From Lycocorax pyrrhopterus obiensis (Eukaryota; Chordata; Aves; Passeriformes; Paradisaeidae), in NCBI GenBank assembly GCA_014706295.1, contig JACSVZ010000007.1, positions 36,244,633 to 36,308,632 of the forward strand: a DNA stretch of 64,000 nucleotides, given 5' to 3'. The position numbers and the translations under genes are program-made. The notes below the pieces were generated by a model. It saw only the letters and a program-made list of their open reading frames with translations, made no database searches and was not told the origin of the DNA. Below, one piece after another: positions 46,481-59,000 of the stretch. Each line of letters starts with the position of its first letter. Positions within the stretch are counted from its first letter, which is position 1.

Positions 46481-49400
46481 GTCATCAGGCGTGCAGAAGG
46501 GGAAGGTAATACATCTGATCTCCCGCCGTAAAGAGGGGAGAGAGAGAATGCTGTGAGCTGCAGGGCTCTTTCAGACACTTCAGAGATTAATGGGGGAGGG
46601 GAAGGGGCCAGGAAGGATAGATGCATTGGAAACGGTAAAATAAAAATATGATGTGAAGATATATTTACTGTCAGCTCAGAGCCAAAACATTTATGCTCCC
46701 ACGCCTTTTTTTTCTTTTCTTTTTTTTTTTTTTTAGCAAATCGGAACTTAAGTGATGCATTTTAATTATTTTAGGAAAATAAGCAAGAAGGCTCTTTTTC
46801 AGAGTCTAAATAAATAGCAGAGTGTTCTGTGCTGATGATGTCTCTGGCTCGTGATGGCCTCATCTATCCAGCCACTACTGTGAGCTCTGAAAACCTGGGA
46901 AGAATGGAGTGTTACTGGCAATTTCTGAAAGGAACTATCCATTATTTTTAGGGTTTTTTTAAACAGAAAATGCAAAGGATTTTCTGATTGTCTGAGAGGT
47001 GAAAAAGGGACCAATATTTCCCTAAAGATTCGGCTCAGTATCGTTTAGGCCTTATGTGAAGAGCGATTTTCCTTATTTTTCAAATAGTCAGCTCCTTGAA
47101 AGTACTGGGAAAAAGGTACACGTTGCCCTAAGAGAGAAGGCGCTGGATGCCTTGCAGTCTCTGAGATCAGCTGGGTGATCTCTTTTTCTCCCCAGTCCCC
47201 TGTCCCTCACCAATCCCTGACTTTGATCTAAACTCTGACAACTTTCTTCCTTCATACGTGCCCCTAATCTTCCAGAGATTGCACAGACCTTCCTAAAGGA
47301 GATTGATACTCAGAAGAGCTACTTTTTATTTTGGGGAGAGGGGAGAAGGATAACACTACTTCACCTAGAAGTAGTCCCTATTTGATTGTAATCAGAAAAA
47401 ACTCCAAACCTCAAAACCCATCCCCCAAATCCCAACCAAAAAACCAAGCAAACCAAAACAAACCCCAAAGCAAGTGAGAACACAGCAAAAGAGGGCATCT
47501 TTAGGTTCACATTTAAAGAAAATAATGAATCAGTGTAGTACAGTTTTAGGGAACACCAAACCACACATGCAAGCAGTAGAAAATATTAGTCATAATCTCC
47601 CTAGTTAAAAAAAATTGAATCAGTGATGGGTTTCAGTTCTCTGCAGGAACACCTAAAATATTTATGACCATCAGGGCTTATTCCACAGTTTTCTTTTCAG
47701 ACATGATATCTTTTCTCATCTTTAGTAAAGATTTTCATAATGTTTCTCATGCTCCTCTCCTCTCCTCTCCTCTATGCTAACTTCCTTTTAGGGTAAATTC
47801 TGTCACTCAAACATAGCATCCAGTTTCTGTCAGCTCAAATGAACTCAGTGAAAAGTTCAGAGTACCTACAGGCAAACTCCTTTCTTTCTCTTCGTGTTGT
47901 GTTTGTATTGCATCTTCAAGATTCATCTATGGAAAGCCCAGAGTTGTGACTTTGGAGTCTGTGCCACCAGTCTGAGTGGTGCAGAAACTGTAAAAAAAGT
48001 GGAGAGCTAGAAAAGTCACGTGCTTTTTGGTTCCTAATTCAAGCAGAACAGCAGCATCAGCAACATTAAGACTCTATCAAGGAAAAAAAGATATAATGAA
48101 GAAGAAAGAAAGCCTAACAGCAGTGAAGGAAAGCAAGTAGAAGTGTTTTGCAGAACAGAATGGTACTACTGATTTCCAGCCTACATGATTCCTACCCCAA
48201 AGATGGATCAGACCACAGCTTACAGTTGCAGCATGTGAATCCACCTTTGTTGATGTCTCTAAGCGTTTTTTGACACATGCACTTACAAGCAAAGCAGAAA
48301 AGTGCTCATTGCCTTGTTTTCATGTAGATCCTAAGGATATCCAGACTTTCGCTGTCCACCGTGATTCCACCATGATCCCTATGGAAACTATGAAATAGTG
48401 GTTTTGGTTTACAAGAAGAAACTTGGGCATCAGAACTTGTGTAAAGCAGGTGTGTACAAGTAAGCCTGTGTGAGACCTAGCTGCCTTATTGCCTCCAAAG
48501 AACTACCTCACTGTGTCTTCCTACAACACAATAGAATTCCTGACACTTCCATTTTCGCTCCTATTCTGCCAGAGTCCATCAAATCTTTGTCTCCTTACCT
48601 GATGACCCTGAAATATAACTGGAAGAAATAGACTAACAATAAAAAGCTGTAAAAAACTAGGTTTAAATGTCCCTGAAATGATCCTGATTGATGGAAACTG
48701 GTGGAAAAGATTTTTAAGATTCTTTACATAAATGTTGGACGCCCCATGGATCTAATCATTCAATGCCAAGTTTGCAAAAAACCCCCAGAGAATAATGTAA
48801 TCTGAGAAATGTCCTTTCATTGAAAGGAAATAGATGAACTAACATCTTCCCTCTGTAAATTTTTAGAATTGATACTTTCACAAAAACATAAGCCAGGTTA
48901 TATACTACCTTGGTAAGCTCATTTAAAAAATCAAATATTTCAGATTTTTTGGTGGAGCTGAAGCTGAAAAAGAAGCATCAAAACCAATGTTGACAATGCT
49001 GAACAATGTTGATTTACAGTGTTAGCATTACACTTCAGAAATAACATACTACTGCCAAGAAAAGGAGTTTTTCAACCTTCTTTTAGGTCTATTGATTGGG
49101 CGTGACTTTGAAACTTCCTTCTGGCACCTAGAATTCATTCACTACTATTGAAAATCTGCTTGAAGTTTGGAGGAGCTAAAAATCTCACAATTAATTAATT
49201 AATTAGTTATGAACTGGTAGGAACTGCATAAATTACTGAAGTCATGAGACAAAAGATCCATTCTGTTTCTTTTTAAGATGCTCGTCTAGTATTGAAATAT
49301 CACAAAAAGCACTGCTCCCTTTGCTCATACCTATCTTCATGAAAATAATCCTCAAGTCTGGATGCATGTATTTGGGTTTTATTTATGAGGGATGGGAACT

Positions 49401-50124
49401 TTTCGCCAATTCTATTATTTGCTTTGGTTATTTGCTCATTGATAACAATAAGTCTTCTGGGGCAGTTTTTGCAAGATACTTGAACTCAGCACCTCGTAGG
49501 AATTTCAGATATTCGCTGGATAGATTATGTGCCCAGTGGGAACTGGTTTTATGTACTGATTAAGAAGTACACTTAAATAACTTGGCCAATGATTTAGAGA
49601 ATGTTCTATATAACTGTGCATTTTTCCATAAGTGGGACCACCCTCCATGCCATGCAGGAACTTGAGTTCCACACATACAGTGTGGAACACGAAGCCTGGC
49701 ATAAGAATCTATGACACTCCTGTACATAGAAAGAGGAAGAAAACCTGCTCCTGATGTGTGGCAGTCCTATAAGAGATATACTTTTTGAGGATGGGGAAGA
49801 TGATCCTGGTTTACTCCTCTGAATAAATAAAGCTAGTGCTGTCAGCATGTGGGTCCCATGCCAAGCCTATCTCAGGCTTGTAGTTTTGCTTTTCTGCTCT
49901 GCTACTGCAAAGTTCCTCTGCTCAGAGACTGAATGTGAAGGAGCAGCCATGCTGAGGCCGATTCTCTTGGAACATGGGCCTGAACTAGCTTTCAGAGATA
50001 TTTCAGAAGCCATGTGTCAGGCTAGAGTTTCCAATGCTGAGTTTTACCAATGCTTTTCTTCATGAAGGCATGATTAGGAAAGGACATTTGGAATACTTAA
50101 AGTCCAGAGTACTGCAGAATGTTG
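46481..50124. other. Gene-free AT-rich flank
   Basis: Contains a T-rich run (46707-46735), a C/A-rich tract (47396-47478), a CTCCT pentamer repeat (about 47754-47773), a TTAA repeat near 49190-49205 and a perfect TTCCACAC/GTGTGGAA inverted repeat near 49668-49688. No gene was recognised. Confidence 0.6.
47396..47478. repeat. C/A-rich low-complexity tract
   Basis: Runs of AAACC, CCAAA and CCCAAATCCC. It is the reverse complement in style of the three G/T tracts further left, so the same class in opposite orientation. Confidence 0.8.
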
Positions 50125-50547
50125 CAGCCTAGAAAGCCAACAATTTCAAAGCTCCTAAAGCAGAATGAGAAGGTTGAGGGAAGTGATTCTGCCCCTCTAC
50201 TCTGCTTTGGTGGACCTCACCTTGAGTACTTCATCCATCTCTGGGGTCCCCAGTCCAGGAAAGACATTGACCTCCAGGCGTGAGGTCAGAGGAGGGCCAG
50301 CAAGATGATTAGAGTGATGGAGCACCTGTCCTATGAGGAAAGGCTGAGAGAATTTGGTTTTTTCAGCCTGGAAAAGAGAAGGGTTCAGGATGACCTAATT
50401 GCAGCCTTCTGGTACCTGAAGGGAGCCTAAAAGAAAACTGGAGAGGGAGTTTTTACATGAGCATGTGGTGACACGACAAGGGGGAATGGTTTCAAACTGA
50501 AAGAGATTAGGGCCCCTTTGAACCCAAACCATTCTATGATTCTGTGA
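50125..50547 (+). mobile_element. CR1 LINE 3' end, internally deleted
   Basis: Clear similarity to the avian CR1 3' region: 'gattctgcccctctactctg' near 50185, 'tctggggtccc', 'gaggagggccag', 'tatgaggaaaggctgagaga', and the terminal CCATTCTATGATTCTGTGAA (50529-50548). The element jumps from the 'gggaatggtttcaaactgaaagagatta' segment almost directly to the 3' terminus, missing the roughly 200 bases normally between. It is 5' truncated, as most CR1 copies are, and codes for nothing. Confidence 0.9.
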
Positions 50548-53500
50548 AGTCCTAAATAAACAGTTTTCTGTTCCAATGAATTACTGTCAAAAACATAGTG
50601 TGTCTTAAGAACAAGGCAACAAAGAGGAATTGACCATTGCTGATCTTGTAAATAGGGACCAGAGACCATGACGTGGTCGCAATCCTTCACTGAGGAATCC
50701 CAGATGTGCAGGAGACAACATTTGCTTTTATTTCAGGTTTTCATGTTTCGCATGGTCAGTTCACATGGTGAACTTCTCTTCTGGATCTGTAAGTATCAAA
50801 TATACTTATCTGCAATTCATCTACGAGTGCTCTAATTGGACTGAGATTTGTCACTCCAAATCCGAACTCCAGTTGCAGGTTGAAGGTTCACACTTAAAAG
50901 AGGAAAACTAAAGACCTGATATCTCATTATAAGAGTTATTTTCAAATGTGCAAAATACTATTGGCTAAATGAACAAAGAAGCATCTCTGCTGGGGACTTG
51001 TATAAAGGTGGCTAGAACGGCCTGCTTTAGGCTGCTGCATATTTTAAACATGAACTAGGAGAAGAAGCTTCCAGTTTAATAAAAAGTGATTTGAAAGTTG
51101 CTAAGCAACTTCTAGAACTCTTGCTTTTTAAGAAGTCCATTTGTTTGTTTAATTTCAGGAAAAGGTTGCATGTAATTATCTAAGTTGCAGAAATCAGAAG
51201 AGAAATGCAAAAAGGAAATGTAATAGGATATTTTCTTTGCTTTCTGTCTTTTGCAATTAAAACCCTTTTAATTTTCTTGTGAGGTTTCATCAAGTATTCA
51301 ACAAATGTTATTTATGTATAAAACTTCAACAGTTTATTGACTATGCAAGAACCAAAAGAAAAAAATTAAACAGGTTTGTCATATGGTATGTGTTTATCTT
51401 AACCTTTCTTCTTCAAAAATCTTATCTACTAAGTTCTTTTATCAGACACTAATTATACTCCCTCTGAAAAGAATTTCTCCAACACCCTTCAGTGCCTACA
51501 CCCTTTAATCATATCTCATTACATCTACCTAATCCATCTCTTTTTCGCATTGCCAGGGCTCATTAATAGTTTTAAAAGCCAGTCCTGGATATTATCTTTC
51601 TATTCTACAGAAATATAAATAATACCAATACTGTTTTATTCCTAGATTTCATAGCCATTCGTAATTAGATCAAAAATTATTTGACAATATTGAGATGTCC
51701 TCTGAAAATAACTCTAAAATATGTGACAGAACAGCAGTAGAAACTTATAAGTCTTTTCCTGAACAGAGGTTTTTATAAGCTATTTTAACAGTGGATCAGT
51801 GACCCCTTTGAAAGGAAGCAATCCTTGAGTAAAATTTAGCAGATATTGTGCTTCACAGATATTTTATAGGTGAGGAATGTATTACCTTGTAAACAATGTC
51901 AATAATCCAAAGGATTTCTACATGATTGTGAAAGAAAAAAAAAGAAATTATGAGGCTGACAAATGGCCTTCCATTATTCCTTTGCTGTGTGCATGCCTTA
52001 CATCAGCGCAGTTTGAAAAGCTTACGTAAAATGTCTCCAGTATAGTACCAACTAAAGTGAATTGATTGACACAGAAAGAATAATTGGTGTCAAATTTTGT
52101 TGGCTTTTTTTTTTATGTTCTCCAATTGTCTGCAAACAGGCTACAAAATTCTCTACTACTGTTACACTTTAAAATTATTTGTTAATCACTTCAGTGGATA
52201 ATCCTCAATCTATAGACCCTCCTGTTTGTAGTGAAATTTGACAATTTGTACTCTACATTTTCTTAATTAATTAAGTAACCTATGTGAATTTGTGCTCATA
52301 TTTTCAGGATAGATGGATCTACATTATGCTAGCCTGCCTCAGCTGAAAATCTGAGTAGAGCACCAGTTAATTACCAAAAGTTAACATGTCATGATCATGG
52401 CTTTGAGGTAGAACCAGCTGCCAAATTTCAGCTTGGAAGATTGTTTCTCCCCAGATCTGGTTAGAGGAACCACTAAGATGTTATTTTTGTCTCCTTTTGT
52501 AATGAATAATATTACTGTGTTCTATGGATTATCTGGCAGTTTTATTCAACATATTGCAATTATAATTTCAAGAACCTGTGACATTTGTTCTCAACCTCTG
52601 ACACACCTTAATTCTAGCTTTTGACTAAATCCTAAATTAAGTTATTACCATGATTTGGGAAGTGATTATTTGTTGTTTGTTTGTTTTTTTAAGAACCATG
52701 GATGCAGAGTATACATCCATTCACACTGGATTCCTTAGAGGTAGGAAAAGCAAGCACGGCCTCCTGAATTTCAGGAAACTTGGGTTGACCAAGGCAATTT
52801 TGTATAACTGTTGCATCTATTTAATGCCTAACTGTGGCTATAGGGCAGCCTTATGGATCCTTTCAGTTCCATTTTCTCATCCAGCAATGGAAAATTCAGA
52901 ATTTATATTTTGCTGTGAAATTAAAACATGTTTGCAGGCAATACAACTGATACCTCATACAAATACATTCAGAATAACTCACATTATTAAAAAAGCAATT
53001 GAGTATAATCCACAGTGTCATCTGCATATATGGTACTGGTTTGCTATGTTTGTAATTACTGCTTCTTTTCACTGAAGAGCTGATTTAAGTAGGTCAACAC
53101 AACATTTGAAAAAAATTGTAGATATAAAAGTTACAGTCAACTGAAACTTGCTTTTGGAACTACTAATGAATTCAAGCTGAAAAATATTTTTGTAAGTATT
53201 CCTCATTACAGAACTACTGTATTGTTTTCAAGAAGCAAACAGAAAATGTCATACCTTGAGTAAACCTAAGGACAATGTATTATTTTCCAATCTGTGAAAA
53301 TATGAATGGCTTGAGAGGTCTCTTTGTTTCACACTGAAAATGAAACAAAAATCTTTGGAACACTTTTATATAATAAAATTGCACACATCTGTTTTGGGAA
53401 CAAATAATTTTTTTGTTTTGTTTGTGTGTATTTCTCTTTCCAATCCTTTGTTTCACTCTCTCATTAGGAAATTACTAAATTGACAAGCCAGGATATTTAG

Positions 53501-56000
53501 AACATTCCCATTGCAAACATCATTAAATCTGACACATTTTTGTGGAACATTTTGGCTTCAATGGAAAGATATATTTAGACGAGAAAAAAGTCTAATAAAG
53601 TATAGCTGGTTATAAATCCAGTCAAACGGATATTCACATTCAAATTTGAACTAATATTTACATGATATTTTTTCCAAAGATTCTTCAGACCAAATAATTT
53701 GAGTAGACCTGAGTAATGCCAACAGCTCTCTACCCAAGTATCTTGCTGTAAGATCATTTTGGGCTTCACAGGAAACACGAAGCTGGGGATGTGTCCAGTG
53801 TACTCTCTTGTCCATTCAGTCTCTGCCACTGGATTCACTGTATTATGGTCACTTCAGTGTCTATATCTTAATGCTGTTATTGAAGTTTACAAGGGATAGA
53901 ATTCCTTCACAGTCCCCATTGATGCTTTCCTTCCATTAGCTCTCTGTTATGCTTTTTGGTTTTGATATAGCTAAGCCTAATGCTAGCGCTCTGTTTCAAA
54001 AAGATGGAAAATAGTGCATTTTTTTCTTATAGTCTTGCTTTGGTAATTGTTTGACAGGGCTCAGAACCTAGCATTGACTCGATTTTACTATGGCCAGTAG
54101 GATTGTTTAATGGCCACAGGATTGCTAAGGACATAATTATCTTCAAAAATCAGGGTAGAGTGTTTACAGTTAGTTTTCCATGTGCTTAACTGTAAGCGTG
54201 AGACACAGAAAATGGCTAATTCAGGAATAATAAATTATTTGGGAATCCTGTATTTCTAAAATAAGCCATTTTTTGGCAATGAAAATCTGTGTTAAATAAA
54301 CGAAAATACTGACCTGTAACAAGGAGCCCTTATATATTCCAGTAGAGAGCATCTTACCCTCTTCACAATGAGAAATCAAAGACAATCCCTGCCTTTAGGA
54401 GAGCATGCTCTTCTAATATGAATGGAATCTTGAATTAATGAAACATTCCTTATATGCAATTTTTGTAATTTCAGAATGATCAGATTTTGGTTTAGACATC
54501 AGTATTTCTAAAGGATAGCATAAAACATCAGAACCCAAGCAGTAATCTGATTAAGTCGAAGACAAAAGCTGAAGTTATAGTGTTATGCCAAAGATCTGAT
54601 TGCACAGTCATTCAGTATTTAGGAGGGTTAAGAAGGCATTCTACTTTTACATGACCATTTGCCTGCTTGCTCTTCAGACACAGGATGAATCAGCGCAGGG
54701 ACTTGAAAAATGGAGTTGTCAGATTTGTGAGTGCTGCAGATTGCCAAGTATTATGTCCATCTTCATTATCTACATCTATTTTAACATAACAAAGTTATTG
54801 GATTTTAGGGTGCAGGTTGCAACAGATATAGAATTGCCATGTTTCTTGGAAAGGACACTTGCTCAGATGCAAACTAACATTTGGAATGACATATTTTGGT
54901 TTATTTGGGTTGAAGTAAAGAGGAGGGATGAAGTAAAGGGATGGAAATTATGGTGGTAGAAGTAGAGTCCTTAGTTAAAAGTATTGCTTGAATCAGCAAA
55001 GCATTTTACAGATTTAATGGAAGAAATTTCTAACTAGAAAGATACATTGCAATGAAATATCAGAAGTCTGCCATGAAGAGTTTGGCTGTAAGTTTTGTTG
55101 TCTTTTCAATCCCCTGCAAGCCAATTGTTTTCATTTATCTGTTTAATCCTGAGTGTCTGCTCAGATCTGTACAGAAAGTAATAAAGTCTGCTCGCCTTTC
55201 TCTTCAACAAACTTCACAGCAGATATTAGCAAATGTGAATAGTTGCTTTTGATTTCTTTATATCCTTTGTAGAATGATGAAACTTGATGAGATATGTCAT
55301 GGAACACTCTAAGGAAATCATCTATTACCAGGAAAATGAAAAATTCATCTTTGTTAACTCATATATATTTTTCCTCCCAAGTAAATTAACAATTCAAAAT
55401 CTTGCACTAAACTTCATTAATTTTCTTCATGAATAATTCCACTTACAGATCAGCAATTTCTGTGTGAGAGGGTGAGAAGACTTGTCCTTTTATATTGCAC
55501 TTGCTTGTAGAAAACATAAATAAATCAGAAGGAACTAGTCTACTGTCCACATTTGACAAAGGAACATAATAGTCTTGATGCTTACTGAAGTTTTTTGGTT
55601 ACTTGAACAATGTTCTTGTTCAGCTTAATTGTGACTGGGAATATTCTTAATGAGCATCCTACAAACTGTTGTATATGTTGGATAATGACACACAGAACTG
55701 GTATAATATCCTCAACTTAAATCTCTGAGGAGTCTCATTAACTACAGTAGGAACAAAATATGAAGATTTTGTAAAATAAAAGAAATACTCCAGTCTCAGA
55801 CAATGACATTTTTGCACTTTGGCATAAGCTTCACTGTAAGTCAGTAGTTAAGAAAAAAAAATAAATCACATCTTTAATGATCACAACTTGTCAGTGGACA
55901 TTACTTAACCCTTGGCTTAATTTCTAGTTATCATTAACCATCCCAAATACCAATACAAGTTTAGATACAGTTATTTGTCAAAACTGTATCTGTTAATTTT
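50548..56000. other. Gene-free AT-rich flank
   Basis: AT-rich, with occasional homopolymers. The longest frame, 52650-53075 on the + strand (141 codons), has no recognisable domain and lies in ordinary AT-rich DNA, so it is not called. No interspersed repeat was recognised. Confidence 0.6.
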
Positions 56001-59000
56001 TGTTCTTTGATCATACACCAGCCAAATAAGCAAGTGTTTTCTTTAGCACATGAAGTCATGTCATGGTGTAACTTTAAAGCTAATTAACATTCATTGGCAA
56101 GCCATTTAAGATTGTATGTAGGTTGACATAAAGACACTTTTTCCAAAAAGTTGTTATATTTTTTCCATGTTGCTGCATTGTGGATTTTGTGCTTAGCATC
56201 TGACATGTTTTCTCAACTACTGCTTTTTAATGAAAACACAAAAGTACTCCGGGGAATGTGATAAAAGCAAAAATTCTATGATCTCTGCAAGGTAAATGAC
56301 AGCATGAAATTTGTCACATCTGGATCAAAAATATTTCATCTATTTACCTAAATAAGCATATCTAAACATGGGTAATTAGGATTGCAATTCAGTATAAGTT
56401 TCCTTTAACAGCTTCTCCATTTTCACTGATAATTTCATTTGGTCATAAGCATTTAAATGATGTACGTCTTGCTTCTCTCTATTTCAAACAAATAAAACAT
56501 GATTTGAAAAAACTTATTTTTTGCGTCTCATCCCTTTTCCTATTAACACCTTGTAACTTATTTTCTCTTCATAGAAAATCATAATTTAAATTTTTTATTT
56601 ATATACATGCAGAAAATAACAGAAACCATTTTCAAGACAACAGAATAAAAACCAGCAGCAATGTTGATATTACTGAAACTTTAAAACCTTAAAATATAAA
56701 CTTTTAAAACCTTAAAACTTTTAAAACTTTAAAATATTTTTTATTCAACATAGGCGAAATTTTGCTCCTTACTCATGCTGGTGAAGTCTCTTGTCTTAAA
56801 TTAACTCCTTACATGAACAAGCCATATGAGCTTAAGCATTGCTTTTGTGTCTAGCTACAAGAATTACCTTATAAAATGTACAGGAGATTTGCTATCATGC
56901 ATTTGTAGAAACATAGTGTTTTAATTCAAAAGTACCAGTAAACATGTTAAAACTGTGGTTCATTTAAAACACACTTCATCACAGAAATAAATTTTTCTAG
57001 GACTTTTATTTAACTGATTTAAATTTTTTAGCCAGCTTATGATTTGAAGCAAGAGTTTTTATGGGGAGATACTTTTAAAATTGCATTTATTTGCTTTGCT
57101 TTTCAGTGAAAATATTTTTTAATAATTGTAAAGACAGAGACAAACATTTTGTTTCAATTCTAGTCACACGTCTTGCTTTGAAATTAAGATAATCATACCT
57201 CCTTGTTGAGCTGAAAATGTTTTCTTTAAATTTGGTCATAGGTCCTACTATTCAATTAATATAATCATACCTTCTTCTGCTGCTGAAAAAAAGCAGTTGT
57301 TTAATTAAACATGCCATTTGTTTGTAATATAATGTTACAGAAATACTTGTGTGAAAGAAAGGCTAAAGATTTATATCAAACATTTCAATCTGACAAGTAA
57401 ATTACATTTCCTCTACCATAAAGAAAGGTAAGGCAGGAAAATAGTTGCAATATAAGAGTAACTAAGGTTGTTGCACTGAGGAAAAGCACACTTGTTCTCA
57501 TTACTTGGAGATATGATAGTCATCAGTCTACAAAGGTGACCTTTTCCACTCTCGAGATTAAAGCTGAACATTTTACCTCCTTACGATAGGGAAATAGACA
57601 TTATTTTGAAATTGTAACTATATTTTAATAGCTAATCAGTTCAGACATGAGAGAAAAATGTGAGATTTTCAATTTAAAAAGTGAACAGAATGTACCTGAA
57701 GAATATCTGTACCAACATCTTTAATAAAAACAAGCATTATGTTTTCTTTAAGAGTTTAAAAAGGTCTTCTTATCCCCACTTGCTTTCCCAATCTCAAATT
57801 ATGATACTGTGTGTCTAAGACCTAAAAGATGCAGGCTGCAGGAGTGGCCTCTCCAGTACTGAAGCTGGCATGAGTTGCAGCTCATCCACTCCTGCAGGCA
57901 GGTTTTCCCATTGGAATCTCTGGTGCTAGAAATGAAGCACTTCATGGTCTTCAGGATTTTATTGAAGGTGTCCAGCGGTTCTTTAAACTGACCACATGTT
58001 AATTTGATTTTTTTGAAATGTAAATGCATTTTTGAAGGGGAAAGGATTTTAACTGATCTTTGTTATCAGTATGAGCAGTCAGAGCTTCTTGATGTCTGCC
58101 TGTCTGAAATCAAAAAAACATCTCTGCTAATAAACGGATCATTTGAAGAGAAGGAGGCAACAGTATCAACCTGTCACATGAATCGTTTTCAAATCCTGAA
58201 AGACTACCGCAGTGTGCTTTCATAAGCCAGCCCAGGCAAAATGTGCGGACTTGCTGTTGGTAACTGAAGAAAAAGAAAGCTTAGCTGCTTCCATCACGTA
58301 ATAACTGCGATAGAATAATAAAAAAAGTTAGCTGAAATGGTGCTTTATGCCTACTCTTCAGCATTCCATGGGCATGGGGGGCTTTTATTTATCCCTCGTG
58401 GGCCACAAGAATGAAGATGGGTATGATTTTTGCAAGGGTGAAATAGGTTGTCTGTCGATTGGGTTTAGGCGACAGTCTGTCTGCAGGCCGTAAGATGATC
58501 TGCATAGTGCCAGAGGAAAGTAGGCAGAATTCCTGGCTTGCAAGCACAGATATTGATCTACCTTAGCCACCTAAACAATGCCTCACCTGTTTGCCTTGTC
58601 CATACCTTATTTTACGCAGTCTAATGCTTGTTTTGTTTGACTTTTCTTTTATTTCTGTGGATCTGAGCTTTGATACACTTTGGGGAGTACATAAACACAG
58701 TGTTGTACTTGAACATCACCATCCTGCAGAGTAATCTAGTGGCTCTGGACCACCCCTCCCTGCATGAGAACAGCAGTGTTATTGAAAATTATGAGTGAGC
58801 AACTAAGTAAGTAGGCCACATACACAAGTGTTTGATCTATCAGACTAGTGTCCAATGACATTGAATGTGAGATGCTACTAATTACTGCACTATGTACTCC
58901 CAGTTAAAATTTCTTAAATTGGAGCTACTAAAAGGATCTATTTTTATAATTTTTTTTTTCAGCTGATGGTTACAAGATAAGCCACCACAGAGTTTAGAAT

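Noticed and set aside
52650..53075. 141-codon ORF in AT-rich DNA
   Set aside because: No recognisable domain and no promoter or splice context. The length is not exceptional in 64 kb searched in six frames.
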